Of a stretch of 33,437 nt of DNA, positions 14,210-22,553 are shown piece after piece. Below the pieces are notes generated by a model. That model worked only from the letters and a program-made list of their open reading frames with translations. It had not been told where the DNA came from and did not search any database. The number at the start of each line of letters is the position of its first letter. Within the stretch, counting starts at the first letter, position 1. The position numbers and the translations under genes were made by a program. Source of the stretch: Blastocatellia bacterium (GTDB lineage: Bacteria; Acidobacteriota; Blastocatellia; Pyrinomonadales; Pyrinomonadaceae); assembly GCA_003487805.1 (NCBI GenBank), contig DNNE01000171.1:58777-92213 (forward strand), read 5' to 3'.

Positions 14210-16309
14210 ATGAGATCACGAATCAGGATTCTGTGTACCGCGACACTGCTTTTCTGCTGCTGTGTTGCCGTCTCTGTGCGGGCCCAGTCACCGCGCGGCA
14301 TCACGCCCGAGGACTATTTTTCCTTCGAGTTCGCGAGCGATCCAAATCTTTCGCCTGACGGCAAGTTGGTCGCTTACGTGTTGACGAAAATCGATCGGGC
14401 GCAGAACCGGCGTAACTCTTCGATCTGGATGGTCCCGACCGATGGCAGTCGCGCCGCCTGGCAATTTACCACCTCGCCGCAATCCGCGAGCTCGCCGCGT
14501 TGGAGTCCGGACGGGAAATCGCTCGCGTTTCTTTCCTCAAGACCTGCTGAAAACACACCGGCCCCAGCGACCGCGTCAGCGCCTGCCGAGCAACCGCGCA
14601 ATCAGATTTACCTCCTTTCCATGAATGGCGGTGAAGCCAGACGCATTACAAATCTGAAGAATGGGGTCAGTCTCTTTCGCTGGTCGCCGGATGGAACTCG
14701 CCTCGTTGCAGTCAGCCGAATTGGGCCAAGTGATAGTCGCACCGGCGATTCAAAGGATCGCAGTGACGTGCGTCATTACCAAAACAGTTCCTACAAATTC
14801 AATGACACGGGTTGGTTCGACGATCGCCGCACACACTTTTGGGTCGTCGATATCAGGAGCGGCAACGCAAAGCAGATCACCGAAGGTAATGATTGGAACG
14901 ACAGCGATCCGCAATGGTCGCCCGACGGAAAGCTGATCGCTTTTGTTTCGAACCGCACCGGCAAGGAATATGAAGAGAATCGCAACAGCGATGTATGGGT
15001 GATCAATGCGGACGGCAGTCCCGATTCATCGGGACTGACAAAGATTTCCGATCATGACGAAGCCGACAATCAGCCGCGCTGGTCGCCGGATGGAAAATGG
15101 ATTGCCTTCACTGGCGAAGTTCACGACCGCGATCATCCTAAGATTTGGCTGGCGCCGGCAACGGGCGGCGCAGCATCAGTGTTGGCTGCCAACGGACTTG
15201 ATCTGATTCCCGGCGGCCTGGAATGGTCAGAGGATGGCAAGTCGCTCTACTTCGAAACCGGTGTCAAAGGTGAGAACCATCTCTTCCGCGTCGATGTTCC
15301 GGCTAAATCTGTCGCGCAGGTGACTTCCGGCGCGCGCGCGGTTCGCAGCGTTGATTTCAATTTCGCCGCTGGCAAGATGGTTTATCTCGCCAATGACTTC
15401 AAACATCTCGACGATCTCTATGTTGCCGATCTCAATGGAAAGAACGAACGCAAACTTACGAATCTAAACGAAGCGTTGTGGAAGCAGATTCAATTCGCGG
15501 ATGTCGAGCGTTTCACTTACAAGAGCGCGGACGATTGGGATGTTGACGGCTTCTTCGTCAAACCGGTTGGCTGGCAAGCAGGCAGGAAGTATCCGCTCAT
15601 CCTGAGCGTTCACGGCGGACCAGCCGGACAGTACGGAGTTGATTGGTATCACGAGTTTCAGGTTTACGCGTCCAGGGGTTATGCGGTGCTGTTTACAAAT
15701 CCGCGCGGCTCGACCGGGTATGGCCAGAAGTTCGAGCGCGGGATTGCGGGCGAATGGGGCGGCAAGGATTACCTTGACATCATGAACGGTCTGGACGCAG
15801 CGCTGAAAAAATATCCATGGATCGATCAGGATCGAATGGGCGTGACCGGTGGAAGCTATGGTGGCTATATGACCAACTGGATCGTCGGTCATACCGATCG
15901 CTTTAAAGCTGCCGTCACTCTCCGCAGCGTTTCGAATTTTATTTCGGACGATGGCACGCGCGACGGCGCTTATGGTCACAGTTCCGATTTCGGCGGCGAC
16001 ATTTTTCAGAAGATGGATTTGTATTGGGACCGCTCGCCTTTGAAGTACGCAAACAAGGTAAAGACGCCGACTTTGATCCTGCATTCAGACAATGACTATC
16101 GCGTGCCGATCGAGCAAGGCGAACAATGGTTTCGCGCCCTCAAACACTTCGGCGTCAATACTGAGATCGTTTTCTTCCCGCGCGAGAATCATAACCTGAC
16201 GCGCACGGGCGAGCCGAAGCATCTGGTGGAGAGTTTGAATTGGCAGCTTTACTGGTTTGATCGTTTTCTGAATGGCAACGGTAACGCCGTGCCGCCGGAT
16301 GCGAAGTGA
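14210..16309 (+). CDS. Exported S9 family (prolyl oligopeptidase-type) peptidase
   Basis: This 699-residue protein has a signal peptide ending SVRAQ at about residue 25. A long TolB/WD40-like beta-propeller with repeated WSPDGK blades follows (about 45-430), then a C-terminal alpha/beta hydrolase domain. The catalytic triad can be placed: Ser549 in GGSYGGYM, Asp629 in HSDNDYRVP and His661 in RENHNL. It belongs to the S9 acylaminoacyl-peptidase/DPP-like group and should cut short peptides in the periplasm; the exact specificity is not readable. The start has GAGGGA about nine bases upstream. The gene stands alone on a segment bracketed by direct repeats of the holA 3' end. Confidence 0.93.
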   Translation: MRSRIRILCTATLLFCCCVAVSVRAQSPRGITPEDYFSFEFASDPNLSPDGKLVAYVLTKIDRAQNRRNSSIWMVPTDGSRAAWQFTTSPQSASSPRWSPDGKSLAFLSSRPAENTPAPATASAPAEQPRNQIYLLSMNGGEARRITNLKNGVSLFRWSPDGTRLVAVSRIGPSDSRTGDSKDRSDVRHYQNSSYKFNDTGWFDDRRTHFWVVDIRSGNAKQITEGNDWNDSDPQWSPDGKLIAFVSNRTGKEYEENRNSDVWVINADGSPDSSGLTKISDHDEADNQPRWSPDGKWIAFTGEVHDRDHPKIWLAPATGGAASVLAANGLDLIPGGLEWSEDGKSLYFETGVKGENHLFRVDVPAKSVAQVTSGARAVRSVDFNFAAGKMVYLANDFKHLDDLYVADLNGKNERKLTNLNEALWKQIQFADVERFTYKSADDWDVDGFFVKPVGWQAGRKYPLILSVHGGPAGQYGVDWYHEFQVYASRGYAVLFTNPRGSTGYGQKFERGIAGEWGGKDYLDIMNGLDAALKKYPWIDQDRMGVTGGSYGGYMTNWIVGHTDRFKAAVTLRSVSNFISDDGTRDGAYGHSSDFGGDIFQKMDLYWDRSPLKYANKVKTPTLILHSDNDYRVPIEQGEQWFRALKHFGVNTEIVFFPRENHNLTRTGEPKHLVESLNWQLYWFDRFLNGNGNAVPPDAK

Positions 16310-16326
16310 GAGACGTGCCGGCATCG

Positions 16327-16386
16327 AGCTACCGCCCCGCTGCCCGCAGGCAAATGGAAATGCTCGTTTGCTAATTGATGATTTAG
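16327..16386 (+). pseudogene. Degraded duplicate of the holA 3' end
   Basis: Bases 16351-16384 match the holA tail (13875-13908) at 30 of 34 positions, and a looser match (GCCCCG block) extends to about 16327. In frame it reads RQMEMLVC then a stop, then LMI and a stop, against QMEMLVCELMI and a stop in holA. It is too short to be expressed usefully and looks like a remnant or an attachment-site-like duplication. Confidence 0.75.
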
Positions 16387-16471
16387 TGCTGCTGCCAGTA
16401 AACTATCCTTAACCCCCGTACTGTAATTGTTCCGCCCCCTTCGCCCTTGTGGCTTGTCTATTGCTATCTGG

Positions 16472-16512
16472 TTGAAAAACCGATTGGCTGACCTGTAACG
16501 CTGCACTATTAC
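16472..16512 (+). promoter_or_regulatory. Possible promoter of the efflux operon
   Basis: TTGAAA (16472-16477) and TGTAAC (16494-16499) have a 16-base spacer. An overlapping alternative is TTGGCT (16484-16489) with TATTAC (16507-16512) and a 17-base spacer. Both match consensus only partly. They are the best candidates in the 278-base gap before the TolC-like gene. No regulator gene is adjacent. Confidence 0.3.
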
Positions 16513-16587
16513 CTCTTTTGCGCAAAGACAGGCGTAGCTTCGCGAGGCAAATTCAACGCACAACTGCCTCAGAAAGGGACGAACATT

Positions 16588-18120
16588 TTGAATCGGGGTG
16601 GGTCTGAATCTTTGGAAAACTGTCCCCAGGGACTGCGCGACCGATCTTTGTGCAAACTTAGTTTCTCCGACGGGCTCGCCGCATTGCTTTTGATGTTTCT
16701 GTGCCCGGCGGTCTCACTTTGCCAACTGAGCCGCGCACAGTCCCAAGCTGGCGAAGCGCAAACGCCGGCCACTCGCTCAAACACTTCCGCCCCACAAAGG
16801 CCGATACCTTCATCGCCGATTACGAGCGCGCCGCAAGTTCCTGGCGCCGCGAAAATCACTGCCGCGGTTTCGAACCTGAGTCTTGAGCAGGCGATCAACC
16901 TCGCAATCGATAACAACCTGGCGACGCTGTTGGCGAAAGCGCATGAGGACGAAGCCCGTGGTTTTCAGAAAGAAGCGCGGTCGGCATTGCTGCCAAACAT
17001 TTCCGGCACAGCTTATCAGGCCAGCGTCACAGAGAATCTGGCCGCGCTCGGTTTTACGCCGGGAAGATTTCCGGGATTCACTTCGACGTTTATTGGTCCA
17101 TTCAAAAACTTTGACGCGCGCGCCCGCTTGCAGCAAACAATTTTCAGTTTGACCGCACTGCGAAATTATCAGGCAGGTCGCGCCGGCGTGCGCACCGCGC
17201 AATTCGAAGAAGGGATCGCGCGCGAGCAAGTCGCGACCGCGACGGCGCTTACATATCTGGAAACCATGCGCGCGGATCGATCAGTCATGGCCGCTCAAGC
17301 GAACGTCACACTGGGCCAGACTCTGCTGAAGCTCGCGCAGGATCAGCGCGATGCGGGTATTGCGACCGGCGTCGATGTGACGCGCGCGGAAACACGTCTG
17401 GCGCAGGAGCAGGTGAGGCTGTCGCGGGCGGAAACTGATTCGGAAGAGGCCCGACTGCGACTGCAGCGCATTGTTGGGCTGCCCCTGGGAAGTTCGTTCA
17501 CGCTCACCGATCCTTTGCGCTTTTCAGTTGATACGTTACCGGCGATCGAAACTGCCGTCGCCACGGCTGAAGACGCGCGCGGCGAAGTTCGCGCGGCTCA
17601 GGCGCAAGTCACTGTCAATAAATTGGAAACGGGCGCCGCTCGCGCAGAGCAACTGCCGTCGCTGGAATTTCTTGGCGACTATGGCGTCAGCGGCATCACG
17701 CCGGTGACCTCCGCACTGCCGACGCGACGTTATGCAATTCAATTGAACGTGCCGATTTTCAATGGCGGCCTGACGCGGGGACGCATTCAAGTTGCGAGCA
17801 GCAGAGAGCAGCAAGCGCAACTGCAACTTGCCAGTGTGCGTGGACAGGTCGAAGAAGATGTACGCCTTGCTTATGCGGGATTGCGCACCACCGCGGACAC
17901 GGTGCGCGCAGCTGATCTGGCGGTCAGCTTAGCTGAACGCGAGCTGGAAATGGCCCGCGATCGGTTTCGCGCGGGCGTCGGCGACAACATTGAACTGGTA
18001 ACCGCGCAGACGACGCTGGCGAACGCACGACTTGATCAAGTAAGTGCACTAGCGGTTTACAACGGCGCGCGGCTGAATCTGGCGGCAGCGCTGGGGCGGG
18101 CCCAAAACTTTCGATGGTGA
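16588..18120 (+). CDS. TolC family outer-membrane efflux protein
   Basis: This 510-residue protein has a hydrophobic signal segment (GLAALLLMFLCPAVSLCQ, about 30-47) and a proline/serine-rich linker. Two TolC-type repeats follow. The first starts at LSLEQAINLAIDNNLATLLAKA, with LLPNISGTAYQAS. The second has LEFLGDYGVSG and the typical ending RFRAGVGDNIELVTAQTTLANARLDQVSALAVYNGARLNLAAALG. It should form a trimeric channel in the outer membrane and complete the exporter with the two genes downstream. The start is a TTG with AAAGGGA nine bases upstream; no ATG gives a full signal peptide. The next gene follows after a short palindromic repeat that overlaps the stop codon. Confidence 0.9.
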   Translation: MNRGGSESLENCPQGLRDRSLCKLSFSDGLAALLLMFLCPAVSLCQLSRAQSQAGEAQTPATRSNTSAPQRPIPSSPITSAPQVPGAAKITAAVSNLSLEQAINLAIDNNLATLLAKAHEDEARGFQKEARSALLPNISGTAYQASVTENLAALGFTPGRFPGFTSTFIGPFKNFDARARLQQTIFSLTALRNYQAGRAGVRTAQFEEGIAREQVATATALTYLETMRADRSVMAAQANVTLGQTLLKLAQDQRDAGIATGVDVTRAETRLAQEQVRLSRAETDSEEARLRLQRIVGLPLGSSFTLTDPLRFSVDTLPAIETAVATAEDARGEVRAAQAQVTVNKLETGAARAEQLPSLEFLGDYGVSGITPVTSALPTRRYAIQLNVPIFNGGLTRGRIQVASSREQQAQLQLASVRGQVEEDVRLAYAGLRTTADTVRAADLAVSLAERELEMARDRFRAGVGDNIELVTAQTTLANARLDQVSALAVYNGARLNLAAALGRAQNFRW

Positions 18121-18184
18121 CTGGAGCGCAACCGTCCCGGTTGCTCTTATTATCGTCAGCAAGCGAGGACGCTTGCGCTCCAGT
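18120..18184. repeat. Paired-hairpin repeat with compensating arms
   Basis: The left arm is ACTGGAGCGCAACCGTCCCG then GTTGCT; the right arm read on the opposite strand is ACTGGAGCGCAAGCGTCCTC then GCTTGCT. Each arm forms its own hairpin, CAACCG with CGGTTG and CAAGCG with CGCTTG. The differences are paired, so both stems are kept. The element starts on the last base of the TolC-like stop codon. Confidence 0.85.
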
Positions 18185-18211
18185 CTAGAAAGCATGTGGA
18201 TGAGTTTCTAA

Positions 18212-19663
18212 ATGGCAGACGAAGAAAACAAACAGGTAAATGGACCGGACGATCATGGGACGGCTGCGGAGACGGAAGAATCTCACGACGAGCCTAACCC
18301 GCTAGTCGATGAATACGGCGAGCCATTAACCGACGAGCACGAACACGAACACGCGCGGAAGCGTCCGCTTTACCGGCGTCCCGCGTTTCTCATCGGGGCG
18401 GCTCTAATACTGTTGCTGGCGATCTTGTTTGGTGTGCGTTACTGGGTTTACGCGCGGTCGCATGAAACGACTGACGACGCGTTCATCGACGGCCACATCA
18501 TTCAGGTAAGTCCGAAAGTTTCGGGTAACGTAGTTAAGGTTTACGTCAGCGACAATCAAACTGTGAAAGCCGGCGATCTGATTGTCGAAATTGATGATCG
18601 CGATCTGCAGGCAAAAATAGATCAAGCCAAAGCCGCGCTCAATGCGGGCATGGCCCAACAGAAACAGGCCCAAACTCAAGTCACGCTCACTCGCGCCACG
18701 ACCCGTGCAGGTGTGCGACAAGCATCCGCGGGGGTGCAGCAAGCGCGTTCGGGTGTCAGCGGAGCGCGCGCCGGCGCGGCGTCAGAGCGCAGCCGCACGA
18801 CGCAATCATCGGCCGGCATCAACACGGCTGAAGCAAACATGCAACAAGCGCGCGCGCAGCTCGGAGCAGCGCAAGCCGAAGCCGTGCGCGCAACCGCCGA
18901 CGTCCAGCGCTATCAAACTCTTTTTGATAAGGATGAAGTTTCCAAACAACGTCTGGATCAGGCGATTGCTACCGCGCGCACCGCAAATGCCCAGGTCGAG
19001 GCTGCCCAGCAAAAAGTCTCTGCTATGGAGGCCCAGATCAGCGAGGCGCGCGCCGCTACTTCGGCCCAGGCTTCCAACGCTCAACGTGCTGAATCTCAGG
19101 TCGGGGCGGCTCGTGCGCAGGTCAACGAAGCGCTGGGCCGGCTCGACCAGGCGAACACGGCGCCGCAACAAGTGGCGGTGAGCGAAGCGCAGGCAAGCTC
19201 TGCCGGCGCGAACCTTCAGCAGTTGCAAGCGGCGGTCGATGAAGCCGAACTGCAACTCTCTTACACCAAGATTTATGCGCCGGAAGCCGGCCGCGTCACG
19301 CGCAAAGCGGTTGAGGTCGGCGCGCTGGTCCAGGTGGGCCAACCGCTGCTGGCGATCGTGCCCGGCGAAGTTTGGGTGACGGCGAACTTCAAAGAGAGCC
19401 AGGTCGGAAATATTCGCCCGGGCGAGCCGGTTGACGTTACCGTCGATGCTTATCCGGACAAAGTTTTCAAGGCGCACGTCGACAGCATTCAAGCCGGGAC
19501 GGGCTCGCGCTTCAGTTTGATTCCGCCAGAGAACGCGACGGGGAGTTACGTGAAAGTCGTGCAGCGCGTGCCGGTGAAGATCGTTTTCGAGCCAAATCAG
19601 ATCGATTCGCAGCACCTGCTGGCGCCCGGAATGTCAGCGGTGCCGGAAGTGAAGATCAAGTAA
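18212..19663 (+). CDS. EmrA/HlyD-type periplasmic adaptor
   Basis: This 483-residue protein has an acidic, His-containing cytoplasmic N-terminus (about 1-50, with DEHEHEHAR), one membrane helix (about 58-77) and a lipoyl half-motif (DAFIDGHIIQVSPKVSGNVVKVYV, then DNQTVKAGDLIVEID). A very long Ala/Gln-rich coiled coil follows (about 130-350), then the second lipoyl half and a beta-barrel domain (YTKIYAPEAGRVTRKAVEVG, then VWVTANFKESQVGNIRPG). This is the standard adaptor linking an inner-membrane pump to a TolC channel. It is flanked by exactly those two partners. The coiled coil is longer than in E. coli EmrA, which may match the reach to its TolC partner. No strong ribosome binding site is seen. 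Confidence 0.92.
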   Translation: MADEENKQVNGPDDHGTAAETEESHDEPNPLVDEYGEPLTDEHEHEHARKRPLYRRPAFLIGAALILLLAILFGVRYWVYARSHETTDDAFIDGHIIQVSPKVSGNVVKVYVSDNQTVKAGDLIVEIDDRDLQAKIDQAKAALNAGMAQQKQAQTQVTLTRATTRAGVRQASAGVQQARSGVSGARAGAASERSRTTQSSAGINTAEANMQQARAQLGAAQAEAVRATADVQRYQTLFDKDEVSKQRLDQAIATARTANAQVEAAQQKVSAMEAQISEARAATSAQASNAQRAESQVGAARAQVNEALGRLDQANTAPQQVAVSEAQASSAGANLQQLQAAVDEAELQLSYTKIYAPEAGRVTRKAVEVGALVQVGQPLLAIVPGEVWVTANFKESQVGNIRPGEPVDVTVDAYPDKVFKAHVDSIQAGTGSRFSLIPPENATGSYVKVVQRVPVKIVFEPNQIDSQHLLAPGMSAVPEVKIK

Positions 19664-19670
19664 CGAAAGA

Positions 19671-19860
19671 TTATTTGAGATTGGTCATTGGACATTTGTC
19701 ATTTGCTCATTTGGCCGCACTAAGAGTTGAGAGACCGACAGCAGAAGGACGATAGAGTTCGAAAAGACTCCTGCGGACGCGCGGGCTTCGATTCTGACGC
19801 GTGATCTGTTTTCCAAATCAACAAATGACAAATGTCCAATCATAAATGTCAAATAATTCT
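19671..19860. repeat. GACATTTGTCATTTG-family inverted repeat
   Basis: The left arm (19671-19714) reads ATTATTTGAGATTGG, then TCATTGGACATTTGTCATTTG. The right arm (19811-19860) reads CAAATGACAAATGTCCAAT, then CATAAATGTCAAATAAT. The motif CATTTG repeats every 7-9 bases. The centre, about 100 bases, has no recognisable gene. The element fills the gap between the adaptor and the pump genes. Confidence 0.85.
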
Positions 19861-19871
19861 TCCTGACTCTA

Positions 19872-21428
19872 ATGGCTAATGGCTCTCAACGAGAATGGGT
19901 CCCGACGTTCAATCCGTGGTTGATTGCGGCGTCGGTAATGCTCGCGACGTTCATGGAAGTGCTGGACACTTCGGTCGCGAACGTCGCGCTGCCGCACATT
20001 GCCGGCAACTTATCAGCAACGCCGGAAGAGGCGACCTGGGTTTTGACGAGCTACCTCGTCTCGAACGCGATCATCCTGCCGGCAGCCAGTTGGATGGGAA
20101 GATTCTTTGGCCGCAAACGATTTCTGATTGTTTGTATCGCCATCTTTACTTTGTCGTCGGCAGTGTGCGGCGCGGCGGGGAGCCTGGGCATGCTGATCGT
20201 CGCGCGCATCGCTCAGGGCGCAGGCGGTGGCGCGCTCCAACCGATCGCCCAGGCAGTCCTGATGGAGAGTTTCCCGCGCGAAAAACGCGGATCGGCGATG
20301 GCCGTATTCGGATTAGGCGTGGTCGTCGCTCCTATCATCGGCCCCACTCTCGGCGGATGGATCACTGATAATTATTCGTGGCGGTGGATTTTTTACATCA
20401 ACATTCCGATTGGCATTCTCGCGGTTTTCATGGCGAACATGTTTGTCGAAGATCCGCCCTATATCCGCGACCAGCGTCCCGGGCGCATCGATTATCTCGG
20501 CTTTGGATTGATGGCACTAGCGCTGGGAACGATGCAATTGGTCCTGGATAAGGGTCAGGAAGAAGAGTGGTTTGCGTCCAGCTTCATCACCTGGTTGGTA
20601 ATTCTGTCCGTGACTGCCGCGATCGCGTTTGTGATTTGGGAGTTGAGATCGAAAGAGCCGATCGTCGATCTGCGCGTAATGCTCAATCGTAATTTTGCGG
20701 TCGGCACCTCGCTGATGGTCTGCATGGGCATCGTGCTTTACGGAACGATCGCGCTGCTGCCTTTATTCCTGCAAACCTTGATGGGATATCCGGCGGTCGA
20801 TAGCGGCCTGGCTGTCAGTCCGCGTGGCTTTGGCGCGGTCACCTCGATGCTGATTGTCGGACGGCTAATCAATCGAGTGCGCGGCCGTTATCTGGTCATG
20901 TTCGGCTTTACGGTGCTCGCTTATGCGATCTATGCGTTCACCAAGATCAACCTGGAGATTTCAATCAGCAGCATCGTCTGGCCAAATATCATTAGCGGCT
21001 TCGCCATGGGATTTATTTTTGTGCCGTTGACCACGATGGCGCTTGGCACGCTGAGCAACGAACAGATGGGAAATGCATCGGGGGTCTTCAATCTGATGCG
21101 CAACACCGGCGGCAGCGTCGGCATCGCAACTGTCACGACGATGCTGGCGCGCGGCGCGCAGGTGCACCAGGCATCGATAATCTCTCACCTCACTCCGTAC
21201 GATCCGGCGTTTCAGCAGCGCCTCGGACAAATGGCTGCGCGCGGCGGCCCCGGCGTAGCTACGCAACAGGCTTACGCCGGCATCTATGGAATCCTGGTGC
21301 GCCAGGCGACGCTACTGTCGTATATTGACATCTTTCGCGTGCTGGCGTTTTTATGCGTGCTGTGTGTGCCGGCAGCGCTCTTGTTCGAAAGAGTGAAGAA
21401 GAAACCGGGCCCGGTAGCGATGCATTGA
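19872..21428 (+). CDS. DHA2-family MFS drug exporter (EmrB-like)
   Basis: This 518-residue protein has about fourteen predicted membrane helices. The first contains MEVLDTSVANVALPHIAGN, the hallmark of the DHA2/EmrB group. Motif A appears as MGRFFGRKRFL and motif C as GLGVVVAPIIGPTLGGWITD. It should pump hydrophobic compounds using the proton gradient, in complex with the adaptor and TolC channel encoded just upstream. The three genes run in one direction with repeat-filled gaps of 91 and 208 bases, and probably form one operon. The substrate is not predictable. Confidence 0.93.
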   Translation: MANGSQREWVPTFNPWLIAASVMLATFMEVLDTSVANVALPHIAGNLSATPEEATWVLTSYLVSNAIILPAASWMGRFFGRKRFLIVCIAIFTLSSAVCGAAGSLGMLIVARIAQGAGGGALQPIAQAVLMESFPREKRGSAMAVFGLGVVVAPIIGPTLGGWITDNYSWRWIFYINIPIGILAVFMANMFVEDPPYIRDQRPGRIDYLGFGLMALALGTMQLVLDKGQEEEWFASSFITWLVILSVTAAIAFVIWELRSKEPIVDLRVMLNRNFAVGTSLMVCMGIVLYGTIALLPLFLQTLMGYPAVDSGLAVSPRGFGAVTSMLIVGRLINRVRGRYLVMFGFTVLAYAIYAFTKINLEISISSIVWPNIISGFAMGFIFVPLTTMALGTLSNEQMGNASGVFNLMRNTGGSVGIATVTTMLARGAQVHQASIISHLTPYDPAFQQRLGQMAARGGPGVATQQAYAGIYGILVRQATLLSYIDIFRVLAFLCVLCVPAALLFERVKKKPGPVAMH

Positions 21429-21493
21429 CGCTTGAAAGGTGCGATGCGGTTGGTCCTGCCCAAAAAGTCCGGATCGTGCGTGAAGAATCAACT

Positions 21494-21570
21494 GGTACAG
21501 AACCGCTTGCGCTAGCAAGCGGGTAATCTCAAGGAAATTACCCGGTCGCTGGCGCGACCGGTTCCCTACC
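21494..21570. repeat. Paired-hairpin repeat with compensating arms
   Basis: The left arm runs GGTACAGAACCGCTTGCGCT then AGCAAGCGGGTAAT. The right arm on the opposite strand runs GGTAGGGAACCGGTCGCGCC then AGCGACCGGGTAAT. Each arm is a hairpin, CGCTTGC with GCAAGCG and CCGGTCGC with GCGACCGG. The arms differ in the stem, but both stems stay paired. The centre is only CTCAAGGA. Confidence 0.85.
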
Positions 21571-21603
21571 GTGTTCGTCTTATGGACATTCTGGGCAAAG
21601 CCG

Positions 21604-22386
21604 ATGCGGTTAGTGATGACATTAATAAGAAACGTCTTTCTCGCATGCTGCGTTGTCTCGATGCTGGGGAACATCGCGCAGGCGCAGAGAAAGAAAACTT
21701 CCCCGCCGCCCGCGAAAACTCCTGCGGCCCAACAGGTCGATGAACTATCAAAGCTGCATGACGAGTACATCAAAGCAACTAAGGAATACAAAGCGAGTCT
21801 GCAGAAGTTACTCGCGCTGTACCAGGAGAGCGTGAAGAAGGCTGAGCAGAAACGTGATCAGACACAGAAACTTTTTTCCGCGGGCTTGATTGCCAGGGTT
21901 GATGTAGAACAGGCTGAGCTTGCGGTGACGAACGCAGGTTTGAAGGTGAGCGAAGCCCAACAACAAATCAACGCCGCCGATACGCAGATCGCGCAGGTGC
22001 TCGTCGAAGTCGAAGGCGAAAAACAAATCGCGAAGCTCGGACCTATTCGCAGAGGTTCGCTGATTAGAACCACGTCATTCATTCGTTATAATGGCGTCGG
22101 TGCGTGGTCTTTGTCGCAGGCCGGCAAAATAGAAATGTTCTTTCAGCAGGCTTTCAAACGGCCATTGCCGATCGCGGTGTTTGGACAGGGAGCGATTCAC
22201 AATCAATGGCGACTCGATCATCATAACGCGATGGACATTTCGCTGAATCCCGATGGGGCCGAAGGTGTGGCATTAATAAACTTTTTGCAAAGCAACGGCA
22301 TTCCCTTCTCGGCGTTTCGCACCGCAATCCCCGGCGTAGCGACGGGACCGCACATTCACATCGGCATGCCGTCGCATAGGTATTAA
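21604..22386 (+). CDS. Exported coiled-coil protein with Hedgehog/DD-peptidase-like C-terminus
   Basis: This protein (260 residues from ATG 21604; a GTG at 21571 and an ATG at 21616 are alternatives) has a signal peptide ending NIAQAQ. A helical region of about 100 residues follows, in which QKLFSAGLIARVDVEQAELA closely resembles the helical hairpins of TolC-type proteins. The C-terminal 100 residues have DHHNAMDISLNPDG, then GIPFSAFRTAIPGVATGPHIHIGMPSHR. The order His...Asp...His-x-His is like zinc ligands of M15-type DD-peptidases, but the spacing to the Asp is not the classical one. It may act on the cell wall or bind there. Its place after the exporter operon suggests an envelope role. 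I do not know a characterised family with this combination. Confidence 0.65.
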   Translation: MRLVMTLIRNVFLACCVVSMLGNIAQAQRKKTSPPPAKTPAAQQVDELSKLHDEYIKATKEYKASLQKLLALYQESVKKAEQKRDQTQKLFSAGLIARVDVEQAELAVTNAGLKVSEAQQQINAADTQIAQVLVEVEGEKQIAKLGPIRRGSLIRTTSFIRYNGVGAWSLSQAGKIEMFFQQAFKRPLPIAVFGQGAIHNQWRLDHHNAMDISLNPDGAEGVALINFLQSNGIPFSAFRTAIPGVATGPHIHIGMPSHRY

Positions 22387-22388
22387 AG

Positions 22389-22546
22389 TGTCAGTGGTTG
22401 GTGGTCAGTTGTCAGTTACTGACTCTTGGAGCTTAGTTCTTAGAGCTTAGATATTGGTTGTGTGGAGCTACAGTGATTCGCTACGATCAATAACTAAGCG
22501 CTAAGCTCTAAAATCTAAGCCCGAACTTCGTGAACTAACAACTGAC
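22389..22546. repeat. Nested inverted repeat, GTCAGTTGTCAGTT and GAGCTTAG families
   Basis: The outer arms are GTGGTCAGTTGTCAGTTACT near 22402 and CTAACAACTGAC ending at 22546. The inner arms are GAGCTTAGTTCTTAGAGCTT (from about 22430) and CTAAGCGCTAAGCTCTAAAA (from about 22492). Two unrelated motif families thus share one centre. The element ends eight bases before the next start codon. Confidence 0.85.
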
Positions 22547-22553
22547 GAAGATA

